64,000 bases of DNA from contig JAIUPT010000030.1 in the NCBI GenBank assembly GCA_022315425.1, positions 186,001-250,000 on the forward strand. Direction: 5' to 3'. The position numbers and the translations under genes are program-made. Each line of letters begins with the position of its first letter. Position 1 is the stretch's first letter. This stretch comes from Pseudevernia furfuracea (Eukaryota; Ascomycota; Lecanoromycetes; Lecanorales; Parmeliaceae). The notes under the pieces were generated by a model, which was not told where the DNA came from, made no database searches, and saw only the letters and a program-made list of their open reading frames with translations. Positions 52,852 to 62,947 of the stretch are shown in pieces.

Positions 52852-55597
52852 ATGAGCTCTTGCAAGTTTACTTCTCCATCAAGCCTCAAGCTGCCCTTGC
52901 TGATCTCGTGAACAGTGAAGCAGTTCATTCGCAATGTGCGCGCCTCAAAGACTATTGCGGATGAGAGGTCTGTAGTACAAAAAGAGAGCGCTGCTATCCG
53001 AGCAAGCTTTAGGGAAGAGAGTGGGGACCACAACATCAGGTGCATTTGGGCCGTGATAGACTCGAGCATGCGGGCAGCTGACACGAATACAGAAGGAACA
53101 ACGTTGCGAAGCTGCTATATCTTTTCACTCTTGGAGAACGGACTCACTTTGGCCAAATAGAATGTCTCAAGCTCCTGGCATCTCCGCGCTTCGCGGACAA
53201 GAGACTGGGCTATCTGGGGACGATGCTATTACTGGACGAGAATCAAGAAGTCTTGACTCTTGTCACAAATTCACTACAAAAGTACATCTCAACCATCTTG
53301 TTCCTGACAGCTATGGCTGACAATTGATCCTCCTTCAGCGACCTCAATCACTCGAATCAATACGTTGTTGGCCTGGCCCTGTGTACACTTGGAAATATTG
53401 CGTCAATCGAGATGTCGAGAGATTTGTTCCAACAAATTGAATCACTCCTTTCCACAGCTAACCCCTACATACGTCGGAAAGCTGCCCTGTGTGCTATGCG
53501 GATATGTCGGAAAGTCCCAGACCTTCAAGAGCACTTCATCGAGAAAGCTAAGCTTCTATTATCGGATCGAAACCATGGCGTGCTGCTCTGTGGTCTAACT
53601 TTTGTTACAAGTATGTGCGAAGAAGATGAAGCAGAGGGTGGAGAACAAGGCATCGTCGAGACATTCAGGCCTTTGACCAGCGGTCTCGTACGGACGCTAA
53701 AAGGACTGGCCAGCTCGGGCTATGCACCAGAACACGACGTGAACGGCATTACGGACCCTTTCTTGCAGGTCAAGATTCTCCGATTACTTCGAACATTAGG
53801 ACGAGGCGATCCTCGGACAAGCGAGCAAATCAATGACATCCTGGCGCAGGTAGCTACCAACACGGACTCGGCCAAGAACGTGGGAAACTCAATTCTCTAC
53901 GAATCCGTCCTGACAATATTGGATATTGAAGCGGACTCAGGCTTGCGAGTGCTGGGAGTCAACATTCTAGGGAAATTTTTGACGAACAAGGACAACAATA
54001 TCAGATACGTGGCGCTGAATACACTCATCAAGGTCGTTGCTGTGGAGCCAAATGCGGTACAGCGGCACAGAAATACTATACTGGAGTGTCTTCGAGACCC
54101 AGACATTAGCATCCGGAGAAGAGCTCTGGACTTGAGCTTTACGCTTATCAACGAGGGCAACGTGCGAGTCCTAATTCGAGAGTTGCTAGCCTTTTTGGAG
54201 GTTGCGGACAACGAGTTCAAGCCGATCATGACCAGTCAGATTGGCGTTGCAGCAGACCGTTTCGCTCCTAATAAGAGGTGGCATGTCGATACTATGCTGC
54301 GTGTCCTTAAACTGGCGGGCAACTACGTGAAGGAGCAGATCCTCTCGTCCTTCGTACGTCTAATTGCAACCACTCCAGACCTCCAGACCTATTCGGTGCA
54401 GAAGCTATACGCAGGATTGAAGGACGATATAACCCAAGAAGGTCTCACGTTGGCTGGCACATGGGTTATTGGAGAGTATGGCGATTCGTTGCTCCGTGGC
54501 GGGCAGTATGAAGAGGAAGAACTCGTAAAAGAGGTTAAGGAGAACGAGATCGTCGATTTATTCGAAACTGTACTCAGCAGCGCCTATTCCACCCAGATCG
54601 TCGCCGAATATATCATCACTTCCGCAATGAAGCTCACCTCACGGCTGAAGGACCCCTCCCAAATAGACAGGATCCGACGCCTCCTATCCAACCGCACATC
54701 AGACCTGAGCATCGAGATACAGCAACGAGCCGTCGAATATGGCAATCTGTTTGCCTATGATGACATCCGAAGGGGTGTACTCGAACGCATGCCTCCACCA
54801 GAAATCCGTGAGGAGCAGCGGGTGCTGGGCGAAGCCACGCCTAAGCAGAAGAAAGCAGCCGCAAAAGCCAGAAAGCCAGCCAAGCAGACCGAGCAAGACA
54901 TGCTGCTTGATCTGATGGGTGGCTCTGACCTTCCAGCTGTGGACATGAGTGCTACTTTGAACGGCACCCAAAACAACGCCGATCTCCTCACCGATATCCT
55001 AGGCGGTGGCCCTTCTATTCCGTCAGCACCTACACAAATGACCTCCCCAAACAACAATGGCATAATGGACCTCTTCTCCTCCGAACCACCAACGAACGGC
55101 CTCTCCTCCCTACCATCCCAGCAGTCCACCTCCGCTTCCAATGACCTCTTCAGTTCCGTGTCCACACCCCCTCCCCAAACCTCCGCATCCGCATCCGCAC
55201 ACACAGCCTACCAAAAGAACGACATGCTCCTTACCCTCCAAGTTCAACGCAATGGCGGCGTCGCCCAAGTTCTCGCTCGGTTCCACAACATGAGTAATTT
55301 CAGCAGATTCAGCGGAGTTGGGTTGCAAGCTGCGGTACCGAAGAGTCAGAAGTTGCAGCTGAATGCTGTTAGTAAGGCGGAGATGGAAGGAAGGGAGGAG
55401 GTGACACAGGGAATGAGGGTTAGTGCTGTTACAGGGGTAAGTAATATCCATATTTGGTACGACGGGGAATGAAGTCGAGGGCTAATGATGGTGTCTAGGC
55501 ACTGCCAACAAAGCTGAGGTTACGGCTGAAGGTTAGTTACACAAAAGAGGGTGCATCATCTATTACGGACCAGGTGGATTGGTCTGAACCAGCGTGA
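52852..55597 (+). CDS. apl4: AP-1 adaptor complex subunit gamma (gamma-adaptin)
   Basis: Large subunit of the clathrin adaptor AP-1, acting in trans-Golgi/endosome sorting. Exons 52852-52861, 52916-53039, 53093-53281, 53339-55436 and 55499-55597 give 839 aa. The conserved start MSSLKQFIRNVRASKTIADE is obtained only if intron 1 (54 nt) is GC-AG, with donor TCTT/GCAAGT and acceptor AACAG. No GT donor gives a working frame. The adaptin head runs to about 560 (ANPYIRRKAALCAMRICRKV; NRTSDLSIEIQQRAVEYGNL), then a Ser/Pro/Asn-rich hinge, then the ear from about 705. A final exon adds ALPTKLRLRLKVSYTKEG and ends WSEPA. Confidence 0.95.
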
Positions 55598-56038
55598 GCT
55601 GAAGGCAGTATAGATGCTGTCCTGGGAAGTAAATAATGGTACATTAGCTGCAAAGAAATCTCATGGCGACGATGAAAGACATCCAAGCGTTCGAAAAGAG
55701 CGAGTCGTTCATGATCACGTCCGTCTATTATTTATTATCTCTTACCTGAACTAACGTCGAACATATAGTTGACAACTATGGGAGCCATGGACCATAATCT
55801 CTATCAAATCGTATGTCTCAAACCAGTCTCTCCCAAACCCACGACTAGAATGAAATCAGAATCAATAATGCGCAAATCGAAGCGCCGAGGTGTCTAAAGT
55901 CTAGACCTGCCTTCCTCCGTCGAATTCCAGGGTAACGCCAATTATACAATTTAACAACCGATGCGCCTGCCTATGCATTTAAAACGCGATGCAATAAAAG
56001 ATGACCAACGAACACTCTCACGCTCAACCCTCACCCCC
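55598..56038. other. Convergent intergenic region
   Basis: About 440 bases between convergent stop codons (AP-1 gamma and the disordered nuclear-type protein). Probably both 3' UTRs. No gene is seen. Confidence 0.6.
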
Positions 56039-57841
56039 TCATTCCAATTCTGACACCCCTTCCTCAACACCCTCTTCCTCAACAAGTTTCCCCAACTCAG
56101 CCAACCTGTCCACAAACAATTCCCTCCTCGCCGTCGCCGTCGCCGCCGCCCTCCCAGCCTCATCCACAACCTTCCTCTTCACATAATCCTCCTCACGATT
56201 CACGTACCAAATATCCTCCTCCCGCTCCGCAGCTCTCGTCCTCGGCCGCTCCGGCGCCACCACCGCCGTCCCCTTCTGCTTCTTTAGCGGAGCAGGAGGT
56301 TGCCCCTCCACCTCAACATCTTGGGTACCAGCTTTGCGTTTCCGGCCACTTGCGGCGGGCGTGGGGGAGCGAGTTGTCTTGGTACTAGTCGTAGAGATGT
56401 GATTCGGCGTCGAAGAGGCTGCTTCGGCGAACGTGACGCTACGTTTTTGGTTCCTTGGCGGAGTGGATATTGGTAGGCCAAGGCGGACGAATTCGTTTGT
56501 GAGTTCCGCGCGTGGAAGGAACTTCTGGACGGAGCTCCGGTGAGCGTGTCTGCTCTGCTTGGCGGAAGGTCGGTTCGATAGAGGCCCAGTTGGCAGAACG
56601 TGCTGCTCGAGCGGTAGTGATCTGTGATCGGATTCGGATGCAGTCTGGACCTGCTTCAAGGGCGATGGCGTGACAGGTTTGTTTTGTCTCGCTCGGCGGG
56701 TAGGTGGCGATGGCGATGGGACGGTCTTTGTGAGATCGACGAAGTTTGAGGCCAAGGGGTATGACTCGCCAGATCTTCGGTCCGTGTAGCTGGGTCGTTG
56801 GCTGGAAGGAGGAGGGGAGTCGTGTGCGGTAGCCTCTGGATGGATGGCAGCGCTGGGGTTGACAGAGCCACGGGTACTCGACTCCTCGGCATACAATGGC
56901 GGCCGGATGGGTTCTAAAGCTTCAGTAACAGGCCCAGAAGTATTCGAAGATGTCGCCATGAGAGGATCCATTATAGGTCTCCACTCCAACTTTTCCACCT
57001 CCAACCTGTCCAGAGTCTTCTGACTCAGCCTTGGAATGCCGGACAACATCTCACTGCCATCCTTCTTACTATCGTACTCCGCAGCATCATCATCGAGCGG
57101 CACCGTGTCCTCGCGCTCAAATCCCCTGCACCCAAGCGCTCTGTAGTCCTCCACGTACTGGGCATGAACAGACTCTTGAGCCACCTCGCGGTGGCGCCAC
57201 TTTGTTTCTTCGCCATGGAGTTCGAGGTTTTGACGATGAAGACGGGTTTCTTGGTTCCGTCGCGACGAAGTCTCCAGAAGGGCAAATACGGCGTTGCCTT
57301 CGTGAGCAAAATGTTGGAGGTGAATGCCATGGTTAGAGATGCTAAAACCTCTTTTGCGAGCAGTGTGGAGTGGGGGGCCTTCGTCTTCGGATTCGGACAA
57401 GTTCAGGAGGATAAATACTACTGAATCGAGTTCAACATCGATGTTTCGAAGCCGAACCAGAGACTCGGCTGCATTGTATTCCGTAGAGCGATCTACCTGA
57501 CGGTCTGTAGTGTTACCGTCTTCCGTGGGGATGGGATCGTAGAGCTCGGGATCTTTGCCCTTTCCTTTGCCAGGCAACTCTGGATCGTTGACGGGAGATG
57601 TGGTAAGTTCGGGCGGCGGGACTTGGGGTGCTTCGGCAGCATCATCGTCCCCAAAAGAAGGGTTTCTAGATTGCGGGGGGGTTTCCGGAAGGCCAGTTCC
57701 TAGAATTGATGAAATGGACATGGAATGGGATGGAGTTGTGGTGGGTCTGGCAGATTGCGCCTGCGTAATCGGCGCAGAAGAGCTCAGTGGCCCCGTTGCA
57801 GGCGATGATAACGGCGTAGGAAAGTGAGAAGGAGGAGACAT
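56039..57841 (-). CDS. Uncharacterised disordered protein, probably nuclear
   Basis: A single 600-codon frame from an ATG. The first 120 residues and a long middle part are Ser/Pro/Thr-rich. Two short segments look more ordered: around SLVRLRNIDVELDSVVFILL to ALLETSSRRNQETRLHRQNL (about 125-215), and a C-terminal helix-rich part around EDIWYVNREEDYVKRKVVDE, ending in a Glu-rich coil. A likely bipartite nuclear signal (GRKRKAG ... PLKKQKG) lies near 520-545. I recognise no family. A role in chromatin or transcription is only a guess from composition. Confidence 0.75.
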   Translation of the reverse strand: MSPPSHFPTPLSSPATGPLSSSAPITQAQSARPTTTPSHSMSISSILGTGLPETPPQSRNPSFGDDDAAEAPQVPPPELTTSPVNDPELPGKGKGKDPELYDPIPTEDGNTTDRQVDRSTEYNAAESLVRLRNIDVELDSVVFILLNLSESEDEGPPLHTARKRGFSISNHGIHLQHFAHEGNAVFALLETSSRRNQETRLHRQNLELHGEETKWRHREVAQESVHAQYVEDYRALGCRGFEREDTVPLDDDAAEYDSKKDGSEMLSGIPRLSQKTLDRLEVEKLEWRPIMDPLMATSSNTSGPVTEALEPIRPPLYAEESSTRGSVNPSAAIHPEATAHDSPPPSSQRPSYTDRRSGESYPLASNFVDLTKTVPSPSPPTRRARQNKPVTPSPLKQVQTASESDHRSLPLEQHVLPTGPLSNRPSAKQSRHAHRSSVQKFLPRAELTNEFVRLGLPISTPPRNQKRSVTFAEAASSTPNHISTTSTKTTRSPTPAASGRKRKAGTQDVEVEGQPPAPLKKQKGTAVVAPERPRTRAAEREEDIWYVNREEDYVKRKVVDEAGRAAATATARRELFVDRLAELGKLVEEEGVEEGVSELE

Positions 57842-59223
57842 GTTTGGCGATGAACGACAGAAAGCTGGTGGTGTACTGCTGTAGTAGTAAGCGCTGTCGT
57901 CGTTGAGTGGTGTACTGCTGTAGTAGTAAGCACTGTTGTCGTTGAGAATCGTGTTGGCAATTTGGGCGATATATTATCGTGAATGATGAATTTTGGAAGG
58001 AGCGAATCTAGATGAACAGAGAATGCATTTATAGGACAATATTACAATAATGCAATATCGCTGATGCGATTGAATGAACCATACAATTGGCAATTGTAAA
58101 GATTTTAATCCAATAAACAGTACCAAACCAAATAACGAGTAACGCTAAGAGAGCGACCAAGTTTCCACCCACGGCGCCGGCGACACTAAACTACATTGTA
58201 ATATTTTTTTCCTGCGCATATTTAGCATGGTCCGTGAATAATCATAATACACTCCTGGTTCTTAAAGAATCGTACCCAGGATGACAAGAGAAGAGAATAG
58301 GCAGGGCCCAGGTATTAGATTGCCCATCAGTGAACTTAGTGACAAGAGGGAGTGTGGGACGGGCTTGGATGGTAGCAGTCGTTCCTCATTGCCCTTGTAA
58401 TCTGACCGACGTGTGGAGTATTCACCGAAGAAAAGTGGACACGACGTTGGAAATTTGTTTGTTTATTTATTTAGAACATGACCGAGGGCAGCCTAGCGTG
58501 AGACGCCTTAGACATGGGCGGGGTTTGAGGCTGTACCATGGCAGAAAAACGGTCAATATCTTCTCAGAATGAGAATGCTAAAGGGTCCAAGCGTTCTTGC
58601 TCCCTCTTTAATGCTCAACTCATAGGTGGCGTGAGGCCAGAATTCCGTTCTCAAAAATTGCGCCTTAAGGGAGTCTGAATCACTGTCAGTATGAGTCTCG
58701 AGGTTGTAAGGTGTAAGAAAATCATGTTTCAATCATAAGAAAATTTCTTGGGAATGGCATCCATATTGCACAGGCTCAAGAGCGCATTGTTAGTGCATTG
58801 GCGGACAACACTAGGTGGAAAACATATCATTCAATCGAGCTAATACAAAACCAGCCTAACACCAGAGTACTACTAGGGTGCAGGACTTCCCAAATGCTCT
58901 GAATCTGTGGTCATGGCATATGCTGCTGTGGTAGCATAGGGTATGAACAAAACTCGTCCTCTCCGCACCCTCTTTCTTCTATGTAAAGTAATGGCATCAC
59001 ACTCATGACACAAAGAGTGGATACGAGCCGAAATGGTATTCACAACCTCCTGGCAGCTTCGTCCTGTCGAAGCAAAGACGCGGATCTATCCTCCGCGACC
59101 AAAGAAACATGGCTATAAAGACAGGATCTGTCAAGATGGTAACGTATCATGTAACGCGGAGGCGTTTGCTGTCTATGCATCTTTGAAAGATAGACCGTGA
59201 GGAAAAGGACCTCTGTGACTGAA
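57842..59223. other. Intergenic region upstream of the 56039-57841 gene
   Basis: About 1.4 kb between two minus-strand genes. It starts with a 39-bp tandem duplication (57869-57946) in what is probably the 5' leader. The rest is AT-rich and has only short frames. Confidence 0.6.
57869..57946. repeat. 39-bp tandem duplication
   Basis: Two adjacent 39-nt copies differ at two positions, G to A and C to T, both transitions. It begins 28 bases upstream of the start codon of the 56039-57841 gene, so it probably lies in the transcribed leader. Confidence 0.88.
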
Positions 59224-61113
59224 TCAGACCCGGACCTGCTGTGACTCGCTGCGTCCCAGAGGAGGTCGGTGAGAGCCTGGGTATGCATCACGGTACACAT
59301 CTTCGGATCCCCGTCGAGAATACTGTTTTAGGTTATAGGACCTGTCGTGGCGCTCGTCATCGCCAGACGTCTTAGGAGAACGTCTGACGTAATCTTCGGT
59401 TGGAGAGTGGGGCAAGTATTCACCAAAGAGTTCACCACCTCGACCGGAATCTCGAGACTTCAGGGGCGTAACGCGAGCAGATTCGTGCCGACCAAGACCT
59501 GGGCGGCGTTCATCTGATGGGAACGCGGACGACATTGCACGTACCACAGGGGGAGACCTAGTTGATCCTCCTCGAGGGCCCATAGATGGACGTTCTGATG
59601 TTCGACGGCTCTCTTTTGGACGTGACTGAAATGTTTCCGGTTCCATTACATAGGCGCCCTCCTGCTGGGAAATTCCAAATGTAGTTTTCCTCTGGAGGGG
59701 GGTCGGTCTTGGTGGTGGATGATTCTCTTCCGTCATCGCGGAATCTGAATCGCTACTACTGTCGCTAGTATCCGAGGACGCCTTCATGTTCTTCAGGTTC
59801 GATGACTTCGAGGGCACAGGATTGCCTGGCCGCATTCGGTCTAGGGGCGTCGTTTCTGATCGGCGCATTGATGGATGCTTGGGTTCAGGTGAAGGCTGGT
59901 AGGTCGCTGAGCGGGCTGGATCTCTCCTCGAAGAGGACGAAGCACCAAAGAAGCTCTTGTTTTTGACCGATTCTGACGAGTGAGCGGGCATACTTGGTCT
60001 TCGTGACTCCATAACCTCAGGCGAACGTCTGCCTTTCCCGGATCTCGGGATGGGACTGACAGCTCGGCCATCACTCCTGCGCCCCGATGAACGTTTTTCG
60101 ATAGGAGGTGGAGGTGGTCTGGAGTCAAGAGTAGAAGTTGTTCTATTGCGTCCCTCTGAACGGCGAGGTGGTGGATCGACTGCATCGCGGGATCTGCTGA
60201 TGTGTTCGCGAGCAAGGGATTCTTTCAATTCGAGTTCATCATACGCTACCTCGCGTTTGCTACTCCTCCGTGGTTCGTCTCGATCTTTTCTTCGTTCATC
60301 CCCACTTCTTTTTCGCTCGTCTCCACTCCTCTTCTTACCCTCATCCCCGCTTCTCCTCTTAGGCGGGGAATCTCGCTTGCTTTTGCTATAATAGCGGTCT
60401 TCGACTTCCGAATCCGAGTCATCCTCCTCCAAGGGTTCGAAGTTGCGTCTTGACTTTGATTCCACATCTCTCCTTCTAGCCTTGTCTCTTCGCCTTGTTC
60501 GATGATCTCGTTCCATTGCCTCTGCTACTCGCTCAGCGTCCCTCTCCCTCCTCCTACGATCCTCCTCCTCCTCTTCATATGCTCGGGGCTTCTTTCTCTC
60601 TTCCTGCGTTCGCCCAGATCCAGACGTTTTCCTTGACGAGGATGTAGTATAACGATCGTCTGTGTACTTTCTGGAGGTTGAGGGGCGAACTCCAGCATAC
60701 GTAGCAGCATACACATCTGGTTCGTCATATCGACTGCCAGCAGGTTCCCTAGTCTCGTACATCGTGTTGCCTCGCATTTCGAACTTTGGTGTAGATCCAT
60801 TCCTTGGTGATGCATACTCGTATGATCCCCGAGAAGGATACGATCCTCGCTCTTCGGCCATCTCAGCTCTTAGCTCTGCCAGTTTAACCTTCTCGTCATA
60901 GCGCTGCCTTCTATTTTCATCGCTCAGGATCTCGTAGGCTTGTTGTACCTGGTGGAACTGCTCGGCCTTTTGCTTTTTCGCTGACTCATCCTGCACCTTG
61001 TCCGGATGGCACGAGAGAACAAGCTTCCGATGAGCACTCCTGATGGTAGCGAGGGTTGCATCTTTCGCAACGTTCAGCGTTTTGTAGGGGCTCTGAGGAA
61101 GTGGGTCGTCCAT
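59224..61113 (-). CDS. J-domain (DnaJ-like) protein with a long Ser/Arg-rich tail
   Basis: An Hsp40-type cochaperone that stimulates Hsp70 ATPase. A single 629-codon frame. The J domain is at about 7-72, with start YKTLNVAKDATLATIRSAHR, HPD at 36-38 and helix 4 SDENRRQRYDEK. There is no Gly/Phe-rich or zinc-finger region, so this is a class C J protein. The remainder is long, disordered and rich in Arg, Ser, Glu and Pro, including a repeated RSGDE(G/R)KKRSGDE-like stretch and many RRSP/SRRD motifs. That composition is often seen in nuclear speckle or RNA-processing proteins, but this is inference. It uses the first ATG of the frame, which matches the J-domain spacing. Confidence 0.88.
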   Translation of the reverse strand: MDDPLPQSPYKTLNVAKDATLATIRSAHRKLVLSCHPDKVQDESAKKQKAEQFHQVQQAYEILSDENRRQRYDEKVKLAELRAEMAEERGSYPSRGSYEYASPRNGSTPKFEMRGNTMYETREPAGSRYDEPDVYAATYAGVRPSTSRKYTDDRYTTSSSRKTSGSGRTQEERKKPRAYEEEEEDRRRRERDAERVAEAMERDHRTRRRDKARRRDVESKSRRNFEPLEEDDSDSEVEDRYYSKSKRDSPPKRRSGDEGKKRSGDERKRSGDERRKDRDEPRRSSKREVAYDELELKESLAREHISRSRDAVDPPPRRSEGRNRTTSTLDSRPPPPPIEKRSSGRRSDGRAVSPIPRSGKGRRSPEVMESRRPSMPAHSSESVKNKSFFGASSSSRRDPARSATYQPSPEPKHPSMRRSETTPLDRMRPGNPVPSKSSNLKNMKASSDTSDSSSDSDSAMTEENHPPPRPTPLQRKTTFGISQQEGAYVMEPETFQSRPKESRRTSERPSMGPRGGSTRSPPVVRAMSSAFPSDERRPGLGRHESARVTPLKSRDSGRGGELFGEYLPHSPTEDYVRRSPKTSGDDERHDRSYNLKQYSRRGSEDVYRDAYPGSHRPPLGRSESQQVRV

Positions 61114-62947
61114 GACTGTGTTTTAGGTTGTTGTAGGGCTTGAAAGGGGGGCAAGAGCATTGAAAGGCAAGAAGTGCCTTCCAAGCAAAAGAAAAGGGAG
61201 GTCATGCGTATTTTAAGTGAGTGTTTGCGTGATTTTCCCTTGTACCCGGCGAACCACGCGTGGCTGGAAATCGTACGGAATGTTTGAAAGCGGCTTTGTG
61301 ATGGACTTCCAAGATTTAGAGAAAACTGTGATGACTATGGATCACAAACTAGAGTATGGAAAGAGAATATTGAATGGTGAGTAAGCCGATGAGAAAGGCT
61401 GCCCAAGCCGCTCAGGATTTTCGATTCGAGTTCTACGTCAGGTACGAGGTATGGCTTGGTAGATCGACGCCAGGCGGGGTGGCAATAGCGAATGAGAGAT
61501 TTTTGGCTGACAAAGCTGACTTTGGAAGTCGATGGAATATTCGCGGACAGCAGAAGACGCCGGTAGACAGTGAGAGAAGTTTCAATTAGACAGAGTTTCG
61601 AAGAAGAGCAAAGAGCTCGGTCTTAAATTTCAAGTAGTTGTTGTTGTTGTTGTTTGATTTGTTGTCCAGGGCTTGAAGTAGGTGAAGCAGGCGGTGAACT
61701 AGTTAGTGCAATGCTTGTGCGACCGGGCCTGCTTTCAATCGCTGCTCTTCGTTTCAAATTCCTTATGGGAAATGGTGAGACTACTATTGTAGACTCAGCC
61801 CGACGTTGATAGAGGAAGGGATGAGTGAGAGGTGTCTTTCAGAAGATTTATTAAAAGTGAAGCTGGAGCTGAAGCTGAATCCGCAGTCAACGCCTCCCGA
61901 GGGAAAAAGCTGAGCGGGGCGTGGACGATCCCTTTGGGCGTTACACAGGTCGGCTGAACTCAACCAATTGAATGCTGGAGAGGAACCAGCTTAGAGAAGG
62001 ATGATTCATTGAAGAGGGAAAAGAAAATAGGAGCAGGAGTTGAATGGGCATTGATGCTACAAAAGGAAGGAGGTGAGCAAGGAAGCGCTTGGTGCTCTAC
62101 TGTTCTGCAATAGTTTATGTATACCTACCTTGCTTCTTTTCAGGTTACAAGCCACCAAGCGAGCGCATGGTACATACTCTGGCTGGGGGTACATTACCTT
62201 AGCAAACGCCCATTGGCTTTGAAGCCCTGAGCGTGCATGAAGCCAAACGTCTATGATGTATTCAAGGTTCTGCGAGACTCCCCTCTAGGTTGCGGGCCGA
62301 CAACTCGTGGAGGACTGACGGGCAATTTTGGTGGGGTTGTGTTGTCATGGATACGGCGAATGGGCGCTTTAGGGGCTACAGAGGGGAAGTCCTAGTCGTA
62401 GGAATTAGGAAAAGAGGCACCAGGTGCATGTGCATGTGCTCTCTGCCTGCTGGCAACCACTTAGGCCCGGGGCCTACCTTTGGCGGTTAAAGTGAACATC
62501 GGGCCAATGAGATATACGGGCCATTATGGTCTAATGTACTTCATGCAGACCATCACAATAGTCGCCTCAATCCGTCTTTGCGACGCTCCCCGAGGGTGTA
62601 GTACGCAATATACTTTGTGGAGTATTGGGCTATGCGGAGCAACGCTTTTGCATAATCCGGGGGGAGGTTGGGGCGAGGGGGCTTGCACGAATCCACGTCA
62701 AATCAACATCAACTGCGCTTTCCTGAATCAGGCTTATACCCGCAATTTTCAGTCCTAGGAATCAGTTCCTTTTCTCTCTTACGCGCTACACTGCATTTGT
62801 CAGCTTTGAAGAGAAGCCGATGCTGAATGGACAGCAATTACGCCTTATGCATGCACATAGCCATAATGCCATAATGCGAGCTTGGAAAGGTTTGGACATT
62901 CGCCCAAGAACCTGGGTCGTGCCAAAGATCCCACCTTACTCTGAAAG
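61114..62947. other. Intergenic region of 1.8 kb
   Basis: Lies between the J-protein start and the 3' end of the phosphoesterase gene, both on the minus strand. It should hold the J-protein promoter. It contains a GTT microsatellite (61634-61653). Frames up to 92 codons occur but none shows a family motif. Confidence 0.55.
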
